Assembly: GCA_949372955.1 (NCBI GenBank)
Contig: CASIAX010000008.1
Coordinates: 111,042 to 175,041, forward strand
DNA from: SGZJ01 sp949372955
GTDB lineage: Bacteria > Bacteroidota > Bacteroidia > Flavobacteriales > Flavobacteriaceae
Reading direction: 5' to 3'
DNA length: 64,000 nt
Of this stretch, positions 44,997 to 54,296 are shown piece by piece. Each line of letters begins with the position of its first letter. The first letter of the stretch is position 1. A program made the translations under genes and the position numbers. The notes below the pieces were generated by a model. The model was given only the letters and a program-made list of their open reading frames with translations, made no database searches and was not told the origin of the DNA.

Positions 44997-45494
44997 ATGA
45001 AAAAAGAAATAATTCTTAATACTGATCAAATTAATCAAAAAATAGCAAGAATTGCTCATCAAATAATTGAATGTAATATTGATGAAAAAGAAGTTATCAT
45101 AGCTGGAATTGAAAAAAATGGACATATAATAGCTACTATGATTGAAAAAATACTTGCTAATATTTCTGATATTAAAGTTACAACTTGTAGTGTAAAAATT
45201 AATAAAGAAAATCCCTTAGATAAGGTCTTTACTTCTATTAGAAAAGAAGATTATGAAAACAAATCTTTGGTATTGGTAGATGATGTTTTAAATTCAGGTG
45301 CGACACTAATTTATGCAATTAAACACTTTTTAGAAACAGAAATAAAGCAATTTAAAACTGCAGTTTTAGTAAATAGAAATCATAAGAAATTTCCAGTTAA
45401 AGCAGATTTTAAAGGAATTTCTTTGTCTACGACAACCATCAACCACGTAAAAGTAAGATTTGAAGACAATAAAGCAGAAGCGTTTTTAACTTAG
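44997..45494 (+). CDS. phosphoribosyltransferase family protein (PyrR-like)
   Basis: 165 aa type I PRTase. The PRPP motif is SLVLVDDVLNSGATLIYA, preceded by an N-terminal hood region with IIAGIEKNGHIIATMI. The overall layout resembles PyrR/uracil PRTases but no RNA-binding feature can be seen. Function in nucleotide salvage or regulation is not resolved. It overlaps the convergent aroK by 9 nt. Confidence 0.8.
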   Translation: MKKEIILNTDQINQKIARIAHQIIECNIDEKEVIIAGIEKNGHIIATMIEKILANISDIKVTTCSVKINKENPLDKVFTSIRKEDYENKSLVLVDDVLNSGATLIYAIKHFLETEIKQFKTAVLVNRNHKKFPVKADFKGISLSTTTINHVKVRFEDNKAEAFLT

Positions 45495-45998
45495 TGTTGT
45501 TAGTATCTCAGAAGCAATTTGATCTGGATTTTTTAAATCACAAACGATAACTTTAGAAGCTTGATTAAAATAATAATTTCTTTCAAATAAGTGTTTAGCC
45601 ACAAAATCTTTCATCTTAGGTAAATCATTAATTTGCGATAAAATTGGTCTGGTAGAATTAATTTTAAGAAGTCTATTTGAAAGATTTGATATCGAATATT
45701 TCAAGTAAAATGATTTGGATTTTTTAATGATTTCTATGTTATTTGAATAGCAAGGAGTCCCTCCTCCTAGTGAAATAATTACATTATCGTAATTATTCAT
45801 TAAAATTTTTAGGCATTCAGATTCTATTTTTCTAAAATAAATTTCTCCTTTGGTTGAAAAAATATTATGAATTTTTTGATTATACTTTTCTTCAATAAAT
45901 TCATCAAGGTCAAAGAATTGCTTATTAATCAATGATGACAACCTTATACCTACAGATGTTTTCCCACTACCCATGTAACCCAATAAAACTATATTCAT
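45486..45998 (-). CDS. aroK: shikimate kinase
   Basis: Phosphorylates shikimate in the chorismate pathway that also feeds trpE. Start at ATG 45998 (MNIVLLGYMGSGKTSVG), with a Walker A right at the N-terminus; the longer frame adds 25 hydrophobic residues that do not belong. FDLDEFIEEKYNQKI and ISLGGGTPC are the shikimate-binding motifs, STRPILS the lid Arg region. 170 aa, normal. Confidence 0.95.
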   Translation of the reverse strand: MNIVLLGYMGSGKTSVGIRLSSLINKQFFDLDEFIEEKYNQKIHNIFSTKGEIYFRKIESECLKILMNNYDNVIISLGGGTPCYSNNIEIIKKSKSFYLKYSISNLSNRLLKINSTRPILSQINDLPKMKDFVAKHLFERNYYFNQASKVIVCDLKNPDQIASEILTTLS

Positions 45999-46072
45999 AT
46001 AAATTTCTAAGTTAATTTTAATAGTATAAAAATACACATTAGAATTAATAATTAATATTATTAAAAAAATCA

Positions 46073-46102
46073 TTGTAATATAAATTAAACATTTTATATT
46101 TG
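46073..46102 (+). promoter_or_regulatory. tRNA-Lys promoter
   Basis: TTG (46073-46075), 19-nt spacer, TATATTTG (46095-46102): perfect match to the Bacteroidetes consensus, 21 nt upstream of the tRNA 5' end. Confidence 0.85.
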
Positions 46103-46123
46103 CAGCCTTATTAAAATAAATAA

Positions 46124-46196
46124 GACCTGGTAGCTCAGTTGGTAGAGCATCTCCCTTTTAAGGAGAGGGTCCTGGGTTCGAGCCCCAGCCAGGTCA
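46124..46196 (+). tRNA. tRNA-Lys (TTT)
   Basis: 73 nt cloverleaf. Acceptor GACCTGG pairs with CCAGGTC, discriminator A. D-arm contains TAGCTCAGTTGGTAGAGCA, anticodon loop CTTTTAA gives anticodon TTT, T-arm is CTGGGTTCGAGCCCCAG. The 3' CCA is not encoded. Confidence 0.98.
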
Positions 46197-46199
46197 CAA

Positions 46200-46229
46200 A
46201 ACCTCATCAATTATGATGAGGTTTTTTTT
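46200..46229 (+). terminator. intrinsic terminator after tRNA-Lys
   Basis: AACCTCATCA-ATTA-TGATGAGGTT is a perfect 10-bp hairpin directly after the tRNA, followed by a T-run of six. Confidence 0.95.
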
Positions 46230-46524
46230 ATTAATATTTAATCCTCAACTATTGTAGTGAATTTGGTCAATCTATAATTTTTGACTTATTCTAATTCATT
46301 TAGCATTAATCAAGGCTTTAACTTTGTTCTAAATAAGTTTAAACTGTTATTTATAAGTTCGAAATTTCAAAGTAGATATTTACTGTTGTAAAAAAAGTTT
46401 TTTTATGTAAAAACCAATTTTGTCAATGGATATTTTGTTTGATATATACATTAGTTATAATGCCAATTAAAGAAATATATTATAATGTTAAATAAATATT
46501 AAAAAACTATATTTAGGATAGATC
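46230..46524. other. gene-free AT-rich spacer
   Basis: Between the tRNA-Lys terminator and the tRNA-Leu promoter, about 300 bp hold no ORF of interest and no structure I can name. A stretch near 46390-46415 (AAAAAAAGTTTTTTTATG) could be a weak hairpin. Flavobacterial carotenoid clusters often have a MerR-type regulator nearby; none is encoded here. Confidence 0.5.
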
Positions 46525-46558
46525 TTGCGTAAAAATGATTTAATATAATTTATATTTG
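46525..46558 (+). promoter_or_regulatory. tRNA-Leu (and probably crt operon) promoter
   Basis: TATATTTG at 46551-46558 is a perfect -7 box, 15 nt before the tRNA 5' end. The nearest TTG is at 46525-46527 with a 23-nt spacer, slightly long. No terminator separates the tRNA from crtI, so it may drive the carotenoid genes too. Confidence 0.65.
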
Positions 46559-46573
46559 TTGATCTAATTTTTT

Positions 46574-46659
46574 GCGTACGTGGCGGAATTGGTAGACGCG
46601 TTAGGTTGAGGGCCTAATGACTTATTTTAGTTGTGGAAGTTCGAGTCTTCTCGTACGCA
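46574..46659 (+). tRNA. tRNA-Leu (GAG)
   Basis: 86 nt with the long variable arm expected of Leu. Acceptor GCGTACG/CGTACGC, discriminator A. D-arm TGGCGGAATTGGTAGACGC, anticodon arm TTAGG-TTGAGGG-CCTAA with anticodon GAG, T-arm region GAAGTTCGAGTCTTC. No encoded CCA. crtI starts 14 nt after its end. Confidence 0.96.
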
Positions 46660-46673
46660 CATATTTTATATAT

Positions 46674-48134
46674 ATGAAAAAAACTATTTCAATTATTGGC
46701 TCTGGATTTTCTTCCCTTTCCGCTGCGTGTTACTTAGCTAAAATGGGGCACCAAGTTAGTGTATTCGAAAAAAATGAGGATTTTGGAGGTAGAGCAAGAC
46801 AATTTAAAGAAGATGGTTTTACATTTGATATGGGCCCTAGCTGGTATTGGATGCCAGATGTTTTTGAGAAATTTTTCAATGATTTTAATAAAGAAACTAA
46901 AGATTTTTATGAATTAAAAAAACTAAATCCTGCTTACCATGTATATTTTGGCGTCCAGGACTTTATTGCAATCCCAGACTCATTAGAAAAAATTTGTAAA
47001 GTTTTTGAAAAAGAAGAAAAAGGAAGTTCTAAACGACTTGAAAAATTTATTTCTAAAGCAAAAGAAAATTATAAAATTGCAGTAACAGACATGCTCTATA
47101 AAATGCCTGGTTTAACTCCACTTGAGCTTATTTCAATAGACACCGTCAAAAGAGTAGGATACTTTTTTACAAACATAAAAAAAGAAGTTCACAAAGAGTT
47201 TAAAAACCCTAAACTAAGGTCTATATTAGAGTTTCCTGTATTATTTCTTGGGGCTGAATCGTCAAATACACCGGCTTTTTATAATTTTATGAATTATGCA
47301 GATTTTGGACTTGGAACATGGCAACCTACAAATGGTTTTTATGATGTTGTAAGTGCTATGATAAGTATCGCTAAGTCACTCGGAGTTAATTTTCATAATA
47401 ATTCAAATATTACTAAAATAATTACTGACAATAATATAGCAACTGCAATAGAAGTTAATAATAAAGTAATAAGTTCAGATATAATATTATCTGGAGCTGA
47501 TTACAACCATACAGAAAAACTACTACCAAAGACTTTGAGACAATATTCAGAAAAATATTGGTCAAGTAAGGTATTAGCTCCATCTTCATTGCTCTTTTAT
47601 TTAGGTTTTGATAAAAAACTAAAAAATGTTGCTCATCATAACTTATTTTTTGATACTGATTTTGATTTGCACTCTAAAGAAATCTACAAAGACCCAAAGT
47701 GGCCTTCTAACCCTTTATTTTACGCAAATTTTACTTCAATTACTAATAAACACACAGCTCCTGAAGGATGTGAAAATGGTTTTATTTTAATTCCTTTAGC
47801 ACCTGGTTTAGAAGATACAGAAGTACTTAGAGAAAAGTATTTTAATATTGTTTTGGATAGACTAGAATTAATAACAAAACAAGAAATAAAAAAAAATATT
47901 ATATATAAAAAATCTTTTTGTGTAAGTGATTTTATTAAAGATTATAATTCATATAAAGGAAATGCTTATGGATTAGCAAATACACTTATGCAAACTTCAT
48001 TCCTTAGACCAAAATTAAAAAGTAAATTAGTAAAAAATATGTATTTTACAGGACAGTTAACTGTTCCTGGTCCTGGAGTTCCCCCAGCAATAGTTTCGGG
48101 GAAACTTGTAGCAGAATTAATAAATAACAAATAA
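46674..48134 (+). CDS. crtI: phytoene desaturase
   Basis: FAD-dependent carotene desaturase converting phytoene to lycopene. The dinucleotide-binding start KTISIIGSGFSSLSAACYLAKMGHQVSVFEKNED is followed by GGRARQFKEDGFTFDMGPSW and ends with FTGQLTVPGPGVPPAIVSGK. I start at ATG 46674 (486 aa); the longest frame begins inside the tRNA-Leu gene and cannot be right. First gene of crtI-crtB-crtZ-crtY, placed 14 nt behind the tRNA. Confidence 0.95.
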   Translation: MKKTISIIGSGFSSLSAACYLAKMGHQVSVFEKNEDFGGRARQFKEDGFTFDMGPSWYWMPDVFEKFFNDFNKETKDFYELKKLNPAYHVYFGVQDFIAIPDSLEKICKVFEKEEKGSSKRLEKFISKAKENYKIAVTDMLYKMPGLTPLELISIDTVKRVGYFFTNIKKEVHKEFKNPKLRSILEFPVLFLGAESSNTPAFYNFMNYADFGLGTWQPTNGFYDVVSAMISIAKSLGVNFHNNSNITKIITDNNIATAIEVNNKVISSDIILSGADYNHTEKLLPKTLRQYSEKYWSSKVLAPSSLLFYLGFDKKLKNVAHHNLFFDTDFDLHSKEIYKDPKWPSNPLFYANFTSITNKHTAPEGCENGFILIPLAPGLEDTEVLREKYFNIVLDRLELITKQEIKKNIIYKKSFCVSDFIKDYNSYKGNAYGLANTLMQTSFLRPKLKSKLVKNMYFTGQLTVPGPGVPPAIVSGKLVAELINNK

Positions 48135-48167
48135 ATTGTATTAGCTTTAACCTAAATTAATGATATC

Positions 48168-49007
48168 ATGAAAAAGATTTTTGATGAAGTATCCAATGAT
48201 TGTAGTAAAATTGTTACTAAAACATATAGCACTTCATTTTCTTTGGCTACAAAAATGTTATCTAAAAGTATTCGTCAACATATTTATAATATTTATGGTT
48301 TTGTTAGATTTGCAGACGAAATTGTCGACTCATTTCACGACTATGATAAAGAGGTTTTATTCGAAGACTTCTACACTGATTTAGAAAAATCTATTAAAAA
48401 TAAAATTCATTTAAATCCAATATTAAATTCTTTTCAAGCTACATACCATAAGTTTAATATTGATAAAGATTTAGTGGACTCTTTTATGAGTAGTATGGAA
48501 AAAGATTTACACAAGAAAAAGTACATGACTAATCAAGAATATGAAGAATATATTTATGGTTCTGCAGATGTTGTAGGCTTAATGTGTTTAAAAGTATTTG
48601 TAAATGGTGATTCAGAAAAATATGAAGAATTAAAATCATTTGCTATGAGCCTAGGTTCTGCATTTCAAAAAGTAAATTTTTTAAGAGATTTAAAAGATGA
48701 TTTTGAAATTTTAAACCGCACTTACTTTCCAGAAACAGACCTAAACGAATTAAATGAAGAATCTAAAATTAAGATAATTAATGAAATAGAGGCAGACTTC
48801 AAAGAAGGATTAAATGGAATAAAGAAATTACCTATTGAAGCAAAGTTTGGAGTATTTATGGCATATAGGTATTACAGTCAATTATTAAAAAAACTTAAAA
48901 AAACTCCAGCATTAGAAATTAAAAATACTAGAATTAGAGTTCCAAACTATAAAAAATTTGAACTCCTAACTAGAAGCTATGTTAAATATCAACTTAACCT
49001 ATTATAA
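48168..49007 (+). CDS. crtB: phytoene synthase
   Basis: Head-to-head condensation of two geranylgeranyl diphosphates. The first Asp-rich motif is DEIVD (residues 50-54), the second NFLRDLKDD (residues about 168-176), both binding Mg-diphosphate; RYYSQLLKKL is near the C-terminus. 279 aa, normal. Follows crtI by 33 nt. Confidence 0.95.
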   Translation: MKKIFDEVSNDCSKIVTKTYSTSFSLATKMLSKSIRQHIYNIYGFVRFADEIVDSFHDYDKEVLFEDFYTDLEKSIKNKIHLNPILNSFQATYHKFNIDKDLVDSFMSSMEKDLHKKKYMTNQEYEEYIYGSADVVGLMCLKVFVNGDSEKYEELKSFAMSLGSAFQKVNFLRDLKDDFEILNRTYFPETDLNELNEESKIKIINEIEADFKEGLNGIKKLPIEAKFGVFMAYRYYSQLLKKLKKTPALEIKNTRIRVPNYKKFELLTRSYVKYQLNLL

Positions 49008-49013
49008 TTTATT

Positions 49014-49460
49014 ATGAATATAATTTTTTGGTTTGCTACATTTATAATTACATTTTTAATAATGGAATTTATGGCCTGGTTTACCCACAAGTACATCATG
49101 CATGGATTTTTGTGGAGTGTACACAGAGATCACCATCACAAAAAACACGATAGTTGGTTTGAAAGAAATGATTTATTTTTTATTTTTTACGCTGTTGTAA
49201 GTATGAGTTGTTTTTATTTATGGAGTTATGAAGGATTTTGGTATGGACTTCCAATAGGCTTTGGTATAATGGCTTATGGAGCATCTTATTTTGTTGTACA
49301 CGATATATTTATTCATCAGAGATTTAAGTTTTTTAAAAAAGCGAATAACTGGTATGCAAAAGGAGTAAGAAGAGCTCACAAAATACATCACAAAAATATT
49401 GGCAAAGAAAAAAGTGAATGCTTTGGTATGTTAGTTGTCCCTTTTAAATATTTCAAATAA
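49014..49460 (+). CDS. crtZ: beta-carotene hydroxylase
   Basis: Di-iron, membrane-bound hydroxylase that adds 3- and 3'-hydroxyls to beta-carotene, giving zeaxanthin. Three to four membrane helices and the His clusters HKYIMHG, HRDHHHK, HDIFIH and RAHKIHHK are complete. 148 aa, normal for the bacterial CrtZ type. 6 nt after crtB. Confidence 0.94.
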   Translation: MNIIFWFATFIITFLIMEFMAWFTHKYIMHGFLWSVHRDHHHKKHDSWFERNDLFFIFYAVVSMSCFYLWSYEGFWYGLPIGFGIMAYGASYFVVHDIFIHQRFKFFKKANNWYAKGVRRAHKIHHKNIGKEKSECFGMLVVPFKYFK

Positions 49461-49465
49461 GATAA

Positions 49466-50602
49466 ATGAAATACGATTATATTATTGCTGGTTCGGGTTG
49501 TGCGGGATTAAGTTTATTATATAAAATATTACTAACTCCTTCATTACAAAACAAGTCGATATTAGTTATTGATAAAGATCAAAAAAAAAGTAATGATAGA
49601 ACATGGTGTTTCTGGGAAAAAAATCCAGGGCCTTTTGAATCTATTATATATGCCAAATGGAAAGCTTTACAATTTAAATCTACAGATTTCAAAAAAGAAT
49701 TAGACTTGCAGTCTTATACCTACAAAATGATTAAAGGTATTGATTTTTATGATTTTGTTCTTAAATATGCTAGTAAATTTAAAAAAGTAAAGTTTGTACA
49801 AGAAACTATAAAGAGCATAGATTCAGCCTTAGAAAATCCTGTATTAGTAACAAATACAAACCGATATACATCAAAATATATATTTAATTCAACAAATCTA
49901 TTTAATCCAATAATCACAAAACAAAATTCATTATTACAACATTTTAACGGATGGGTGATCAAAACTAAAACTAAATCTTTCAATCCAAAAATCGGATGCT
50001 TAATGGACTTTGATTTATCTCAAGAAAATGGAGCGACATTCATGTATGTTTTACCAACATCTTCTAATGAAGCACTAGTGGAATACACACTTTTTAGTCC
50101 TAATGTTTTAGAAAAAGAAACATATGTTAGGGCACTAAAAAAATACATAAAAGAGGTTTTGAAAATTGAAAATTATACAATTGAACATGAAGAATTTGGA
50201 ATTATTCCTATGTCATTAGAAAAGTTTAAAAATAATCCAATGAAGTCTGTTATTAATATTGGGACTTCTGGTGGTTATACAAAAGCAAGTACAGGGTACA
50301 CGTTTCAATTCATTCAAAAAAATGTATTAGATATAGTAAAAAACCTAATAGCAGGGAGAAGTCCAGTTCAAAGAATATCTTTTAAAAATAAAATTTATCG
50401 ATGGTATGACAGAACGCTTATTGATGTTTTATTAACAAATAAAATGTCTGGCAAAGAAGTTTTTACAAAAATATTTAAGAAAAATCCCGCATACAAAATT
50501 CTAGCATTTTTAGGCAATGAAAGTACTATATCTGAAGATCTTTTAATCATGAAAAGTCTACCAACATTTCCATTCTTAGTTTCTGGTCTAAAGCAATTAT
50601 AA
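49466..50602 (+). CDS. crtY: lycopene beta-cyclase
   Basis: Cyclises both ends of lycopene to beta-carotene using FAD(H2). The N-terminal YDYIIAGSGCAGLSLLYKIL is a Rossmann motif, NDRTWCFWE is the hallmark of CrtY-type cyclases, and EFGIIPMSLEKF and GTSGGYTKASTGYTF follow. 378 aa, normal. Last gene of the cluster; no rhodopsin or carotene cleavage gene follows. Convergent with aconitase. Confidence 0.93.
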   Translation: MKYDYIIAGSGCAGLSLLYKILLTPSLQNKSILVIDKDQKKSNDRTWCFWEKNPGPFESIIYAKWKALQFKSTDFKKELDLQSYTYKMIKGIDFYDFVLKYASKFKKVKFVQETIKSIDSALENPVLVTNTNRYTSKYIFNSTNLFNPIITKQNSLLQHFNGWVIKTKTKSFNPKIGCLMDFDLSQENGATFMYVLPTSSNEALVEYTLFSPNVLEKETYVRALKKYIKEVLKIENYTIEHEEFGIIPMSLEKFKNNPMKSVINIGTSGGYTKASTGYTFQFIQKNVLDIVKNLIAGRSPVQRISFKNKIYRWYDRTLIDVLLTNKMSGKEVFTKIFKKNPAYKILAFLGNESTISEDLLIMKSLPTFPFLVSGLKQL

Positions 50603-50604
50603 AA

Positions 50605-52866
50605 TTATTGATTTTGTTTTTTAATAAGATTTAGAGCGGAACCTTCATTATACCAATCAATTTGAGATTGATTATACGTGTGATTGGCAACAATTAAATC
50701 TTTAGTCTTATCTGAGTGAAGAACTTCTATAATTAATGGTTTACCAGGCTTAAAGGCATCTAAATCTATAAAATTAAATATATCGTCCTCTTGTATTAAA
50801 TCATAATCGGATTCATCATTAAAAGTTAGGCCTAACATTCCTTGTTTTTTTAGATTAGTCTCATGAATACGTGCAAAAGATTTAACTATTACAGCGCAAA
50901 CTCCTAAATGTCTAGGCTCCATAGCAGCATGTTCTCTTGATGAACCTTCTCCGTAATTATGATCGCCAACTACAATAGTTTTAATACCTTCCAATTTGTA
51001 ATGTCTCTGCGTGTCAGGAACACCTGCATATTCACCTGTGAGTTGATTTTTAACAAAATTTGTTTTCTTATTAAATATATTCACAGCTCCAATTAGGCAA
51101 TTGTTTGATATATTATCAAGGTGACCTCTATATCTTAACCATGGACCAGCCATAGAGATATGATCAGTAGTACATTTTTGAAATGCTTTAATTAATAGTC
51201 TTGCGTTGACTATTTTATTTCCTATTGGTAAAAAGGGTGTTAAGAGCTGTAACCTTTCAGACTTAGGATTAACTGTAATATCAATATTTTTACCATTTTT
51301 GATAGGTTCAATATATCCAGCATCCTCTACATCAAAACCAGAAGGAGGTAATTCTTTTCCATATGGTGGTTGTAATTTAACCTTCTCACCATCTTCATTA
51401 ATTAAAAAATCATTAAGGGGGTCGAAATCTAGCCTTCCAGAAATTGCAATTGCTGTTACCATTTCGGGAGAACCAACAAAAGCATGAGTGTTAGGATTTC
51501 CATCAGCTCTTTTTGAAAAATTTCTATTAAAAGAATGAACTATAGTGTTTTTCTCTTCCCCTTTCAGGTCACTTCTATCCCACTGTCCGATGCATGGGCC
51601 ACATGCATTTGTAAAAATTGTCGCATTTAAATCTTGAAACGTTTTTAGTAGACCATCTCTTTCAGCTGTAAATCTAACTTGCTCTGAACCAGGGTTAATA
51701 CCTAAATCAGATTTAATAACAAGCTTTTTCTCAACGGCTTGCTTAGCAATTGAAGCTGCTCTATCTAGATCTTCGTAAGATGAATTTGTACAAGACCCTA
51801 TTAAGCCCCAATCTACTTTTAGAGGCCAATCATTAGCTTTAGCTTTTTTAGCCATTTCAGAAACAGGAGTTGCTAAATCAGGTGTAAATGGACCATTAAG
51901 ATGTGGTCTTAACTGATCTAGATTAATCTCAATTACTTGATCAAAATAAAGCTCAGGATTAACATAAACTTCAGGGTCAGCTGTAAGGTATTCTTTAACT
52001 TCATTTGCTGCATCAGCTACATCATTTCTGTTTGTAGCTCTAAGGTATCTCTCCATTGATTCATCATAACCAAAAGTTGAAGTAGTTGCACCAACTTCTG
52101 CACCCATATTGCAAATAGTGCCTTTCCCTGTACAAGACATGGATTTAGCACCTTCACCAAAATATTCAATAATAGCACCAGTACCACCTTTTACAGTTAA
52201 TATTCCTGCTACCTTCAATATAACATCTTTTGGGGATGTCCACCCATTTAATTTTCCTATTAATTTAACTCCTATAAGCTTTGGGAATTTTAGTTCCCAT
52301 GCCATACCGGCCATAACATCTACAGCATCAGCTCCACCTACTCCAATGGCAACCATACCAAGTCCACCAGCATTAACTGTATGCGAATCAGTACCTATCA
52401 TCATTCCTCCAGGAAATGCATAATTCTCTAAAACTACCTGATGAATAATACCTGCTCCAGGTTTCCAAAAACCAATACCATATTTATTTGAAACTGAAGC
52501 TAAAAACTCAAAAACCTCATTACTTACAGAGTTTGCTCTTTTTAAATCAATAGCAGCTCCCTGTTTAGCTTGAATTAAATGATCACAATGAACAGTTGTT
52601 GGTACTGCCACTTTATTTTTTCCAGCTTGCATGAATTGAAGAAGTGCCATTTGTGCAGTCGCATCTTGACAAGCAATTCTATCTGGGGCAAAATTAACAT
52701 AATCTTTACCTCTTATTAGCTTAGTGTTAGGTTTAGAATCCCAAAGATGTGAGTATAGAATTTTTTCTGAGAGAGTTAGTGGATTACCCGTAATCTTTCT
52801 AGCTATATCTACACGCTCAGAAATGTTTTTATAAACATCTCTAATCATATTAATATCAAACGCCAT
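50605..52866 (-). CDS. aconitate hydratase (mitochondrial-type)
   Basis: Fe-S enzyme of the TCA cycle isomerising citrate and isocitrate. Residues about 1-560 form the cluster-binding domains: TDSHTVNAGGLGM, GSCTNSSYEDL and NACGPCIGQWD with the three cluster cysteines. The swivel domain carries DHNYGEGSSREHAAMEPRHLG. 753 aa fits the mitochondrial/AcnA-like group common in Bacteroidetes. Last gene of a possible unit guaB-(ppi genes)-aconitase; 20 nt after surA-like gene. Confidence 0.95.
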   Translation of the reverse strand: MAFDINMIRDVYKNISERVDIARKITGNPLTLSEKILYSHLWDSKPNTKLIRGKDYVNFAPDRIACQDATAQMALLQFMQAGKNKVAVPTTVHCDHLIQAKQGAAIDLKRANSVSNEVFEFLASVSNKYGIGFWKPGAGIIHQVVLENYAFPGGMMIGTDSHTVNAGGLGMVAIGVGGADAVDVMAGMAWELKFPKLIGVKLIGKLNGWTSPKDVILKVAGILTVKGGTGAIIEYFGEGAKSMSCTGKGTICNMGAEVGATTSTFGYDESMERYLRATNRNDVADAANEVKEYLTADPEVYVNPELYFDQVIEINLDQLRPHLNGPFTPDLATPVSEMAKKAKANDWPLKVDWGLIGSCTNSSYEDLDRAASIAKQAVEKKLVIKSDLGINPGSEQVRFTAERDGLLKTFQDLNATIFTNACGPCIGQWDRSDLKGEEKNTIVHSFNRNFSKRADGNPNTHAFVGSPEMVTAIAISGRLDFDPLNDFLINEDGEKVKLQPPYGKELPPSGFDVEDAGYIEPIKNGKNIDITVNPKSERLQLLTPFLPIGNKIVNARLLIKAFQKCTTDHISMAGPWLRYRGHLDNISNNCLIGAVNIFNKKTNFVKNQLTGEYAGVPDTQRHYKLEGIKTIVVGDHNYGEGSSREHAAMEPRHLGVCAVIVKSFARIHETNLKKQGMLGLTFNDESDYDLIQEDDIFNFIDLDAFKPGKPLIIEVLHSDKTKDLIVANHTYNQSQIDWYNEGSALNLIKKQNQ

Positions 52867-52886
52867 ATGTTTTTAATTTTATTTTA

Positions 52887-54296
52887 TTAATTTTTTAACC
52901 AATTTCCGTAAAATATACAATCTCTATGCTCGTTAGCAATTTTGATGTAAGTATCTTCAATTTTTAAGTTTTGCCACTTTTCAATCTCTTTTAATTTTTT
53001 ATTTTGAAGCGTTAATGATTGTATTTTTAAGTAATCATTTGCGAAGTTGGCTACATGTTCGTCAGTCCTATCAGTCACAGATAAAAGTTTAAACTTGACT
53101 GGATTCATTCTGTCTTCATCTTGAAGAACAATACTTACATCTCCATCTTTTAATTTTTCAATTTGTGAATATAACTCTGGATCCATTTTAGTTAACTCGA
53201 AGTTATAATCCTGAGTTTCAGGGTTAATTAATTGACCTCCATCGTATTTTGTCTCTACCTGGTCACTAACTTCTAATGCAGCATCAGCAAAACTAATTTC
53301 ACCATCCACAATTCTTTGTCTGGCATTCTCAAGCTTATTTTTGGCTTCAGATATCTCAGCAGAATTAATTTTAGGTCTCAAAAGTATACTTCTAACATCA
53401 TATTCTTGACCTCTAACCTTTTCAAGAAGTATTATGAAAAAACCAAAATCTGTTTCAAACGGATCTGATATTTCACCTTCTTGAAGGGAAAAAGCAACCT
53501 CTCTATATTTTTTGTCCATTTGAGGTTTTTTTCTATTTAAAGTATATTTACCACCATTTTTTCTTGAAGCATAGTCTTCAGTATATAATACAGCTTTAGT
53601 AGTAAAACTAGATCCGTTATCAACTACATCAGCCTTAAATTGCTCTAACTTTTCAATAACTTTTTTCTTTTCTTCTTGAGTTGTTTGAGGGATAACTACA
53701 ATTTGAGCTACTTTTAACTCTGTGTTAAAAAGAGGACGATCATCCACTGGAATAGAATTAAAAAATTGTCTAACCTCCTCAGGAGTAACTTCTATTTCTT
53801 CAATTATTTTTTCTTGCATTTTTTTAGCTAATTCCGAACTCTTATTTAATTCGAACATCTCATTTCTTAGCTCTTGTTCAGAATTTTTATTATAATATGC
53901 TATTAATTTATCCATAGAACCAATCTGTAGGGCAAATGCATCAATTTGTTGATCTACAAAAGATTGAATTTCGTCATTATTAACAACAATACTATCTTGA
54001 ATTGCATGATGCTGATAAAGCTTATCTTCTAGTAATTTTCCAAATACTTGACATCTAGTCATATCATCTGTAGAAATTCCTGAAGCTTTAAGTTGATCGA
54101 ACTGCTTATCTATGTCTGAATCTAAAACTAAAAAATCACCAACAACCGCAGCGACTCCGTCTATTTTTTTCTTACTATCGTCTATTAGTAAGTTGTTTTG
54201 AGATAACATTAAGTTATTACTTAATATAGCAATAACAACTATACTAGTTTGATATATGTATTTAGTAAATTTCAAATCTTTTATTTTTAATTGCAT
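52887..54296 (-). CDS. SurA-like periplasmic peptidyl-prolyl isomerase/chaperone
   Basis: Outer-membrane protein chaperone of the SurA family. Signal peptide TSIVVIAILSNNLMLSQ, an N-terminal SurA-like domain (about residues 40-175), a parvulin domain (TELKVAQIVVIPQ, YASRKNGGKYTL, PFETDFGFFIILLEK) and a second, more divergent one (YDVRSILLRPK). 469 aa. The start overlaps the preceding gene by 35 nt; no better internal start retains the signal peptide. Confidence 0.87.
   Translation of the reverse strand: MQLKIKDLKFTKYIYQTSIVVIAILSNNLMLSQNNLLIDDSKKKIDGVAAVVGDFLVLDSDIDKQFDQLKASGISTDDMTRCQVFGKLLEDKLYQHHAIQDSIVVNNDEIQSFVDQQIDAFALQIGSMDKLIAYYNKNSEQELRNEMFELNKSSELAKKMQEKIIEEIEVTPEEVRQFFNSIPVDDRPLFNTELKVAQIVVIPQTTQEEKKKVIEKLEQFKADVVDNGSSFTTKAVLYTEDYASRKNGGKYTLNRKKPQMDKKYREVAFSLQEGEISDPFETDFGFFIILLEKVRGQEYDVRSILLRPKINSAEISEAKNKLENARQRIVDGEISFADAALEVSDQVETKYDGGQLINPETQDYNFELTKMDPELYSQIEKLKDGDVSIVLQDEDRMNPVKFKLLSVTDRTDEHVANFANDYLKIQSLTLQNKKLKEIEKWQNLKIEDTYIKIANEHRDCIFYGNWLKN

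Noticed and set aside
46617..46673. Longer crtI start inside tRNA-Leu
   Set aside because: The first 19 codons of the longest frame are tRNA sequence; the family N-terminus starts at MKKTISIIGSG (46674).
52109..52423. Plus-strand ORF inside aconitase
   Set aside because: Shadow frame of a strongly conserved gene; Pro/Ser-rich composition typical of antisense.
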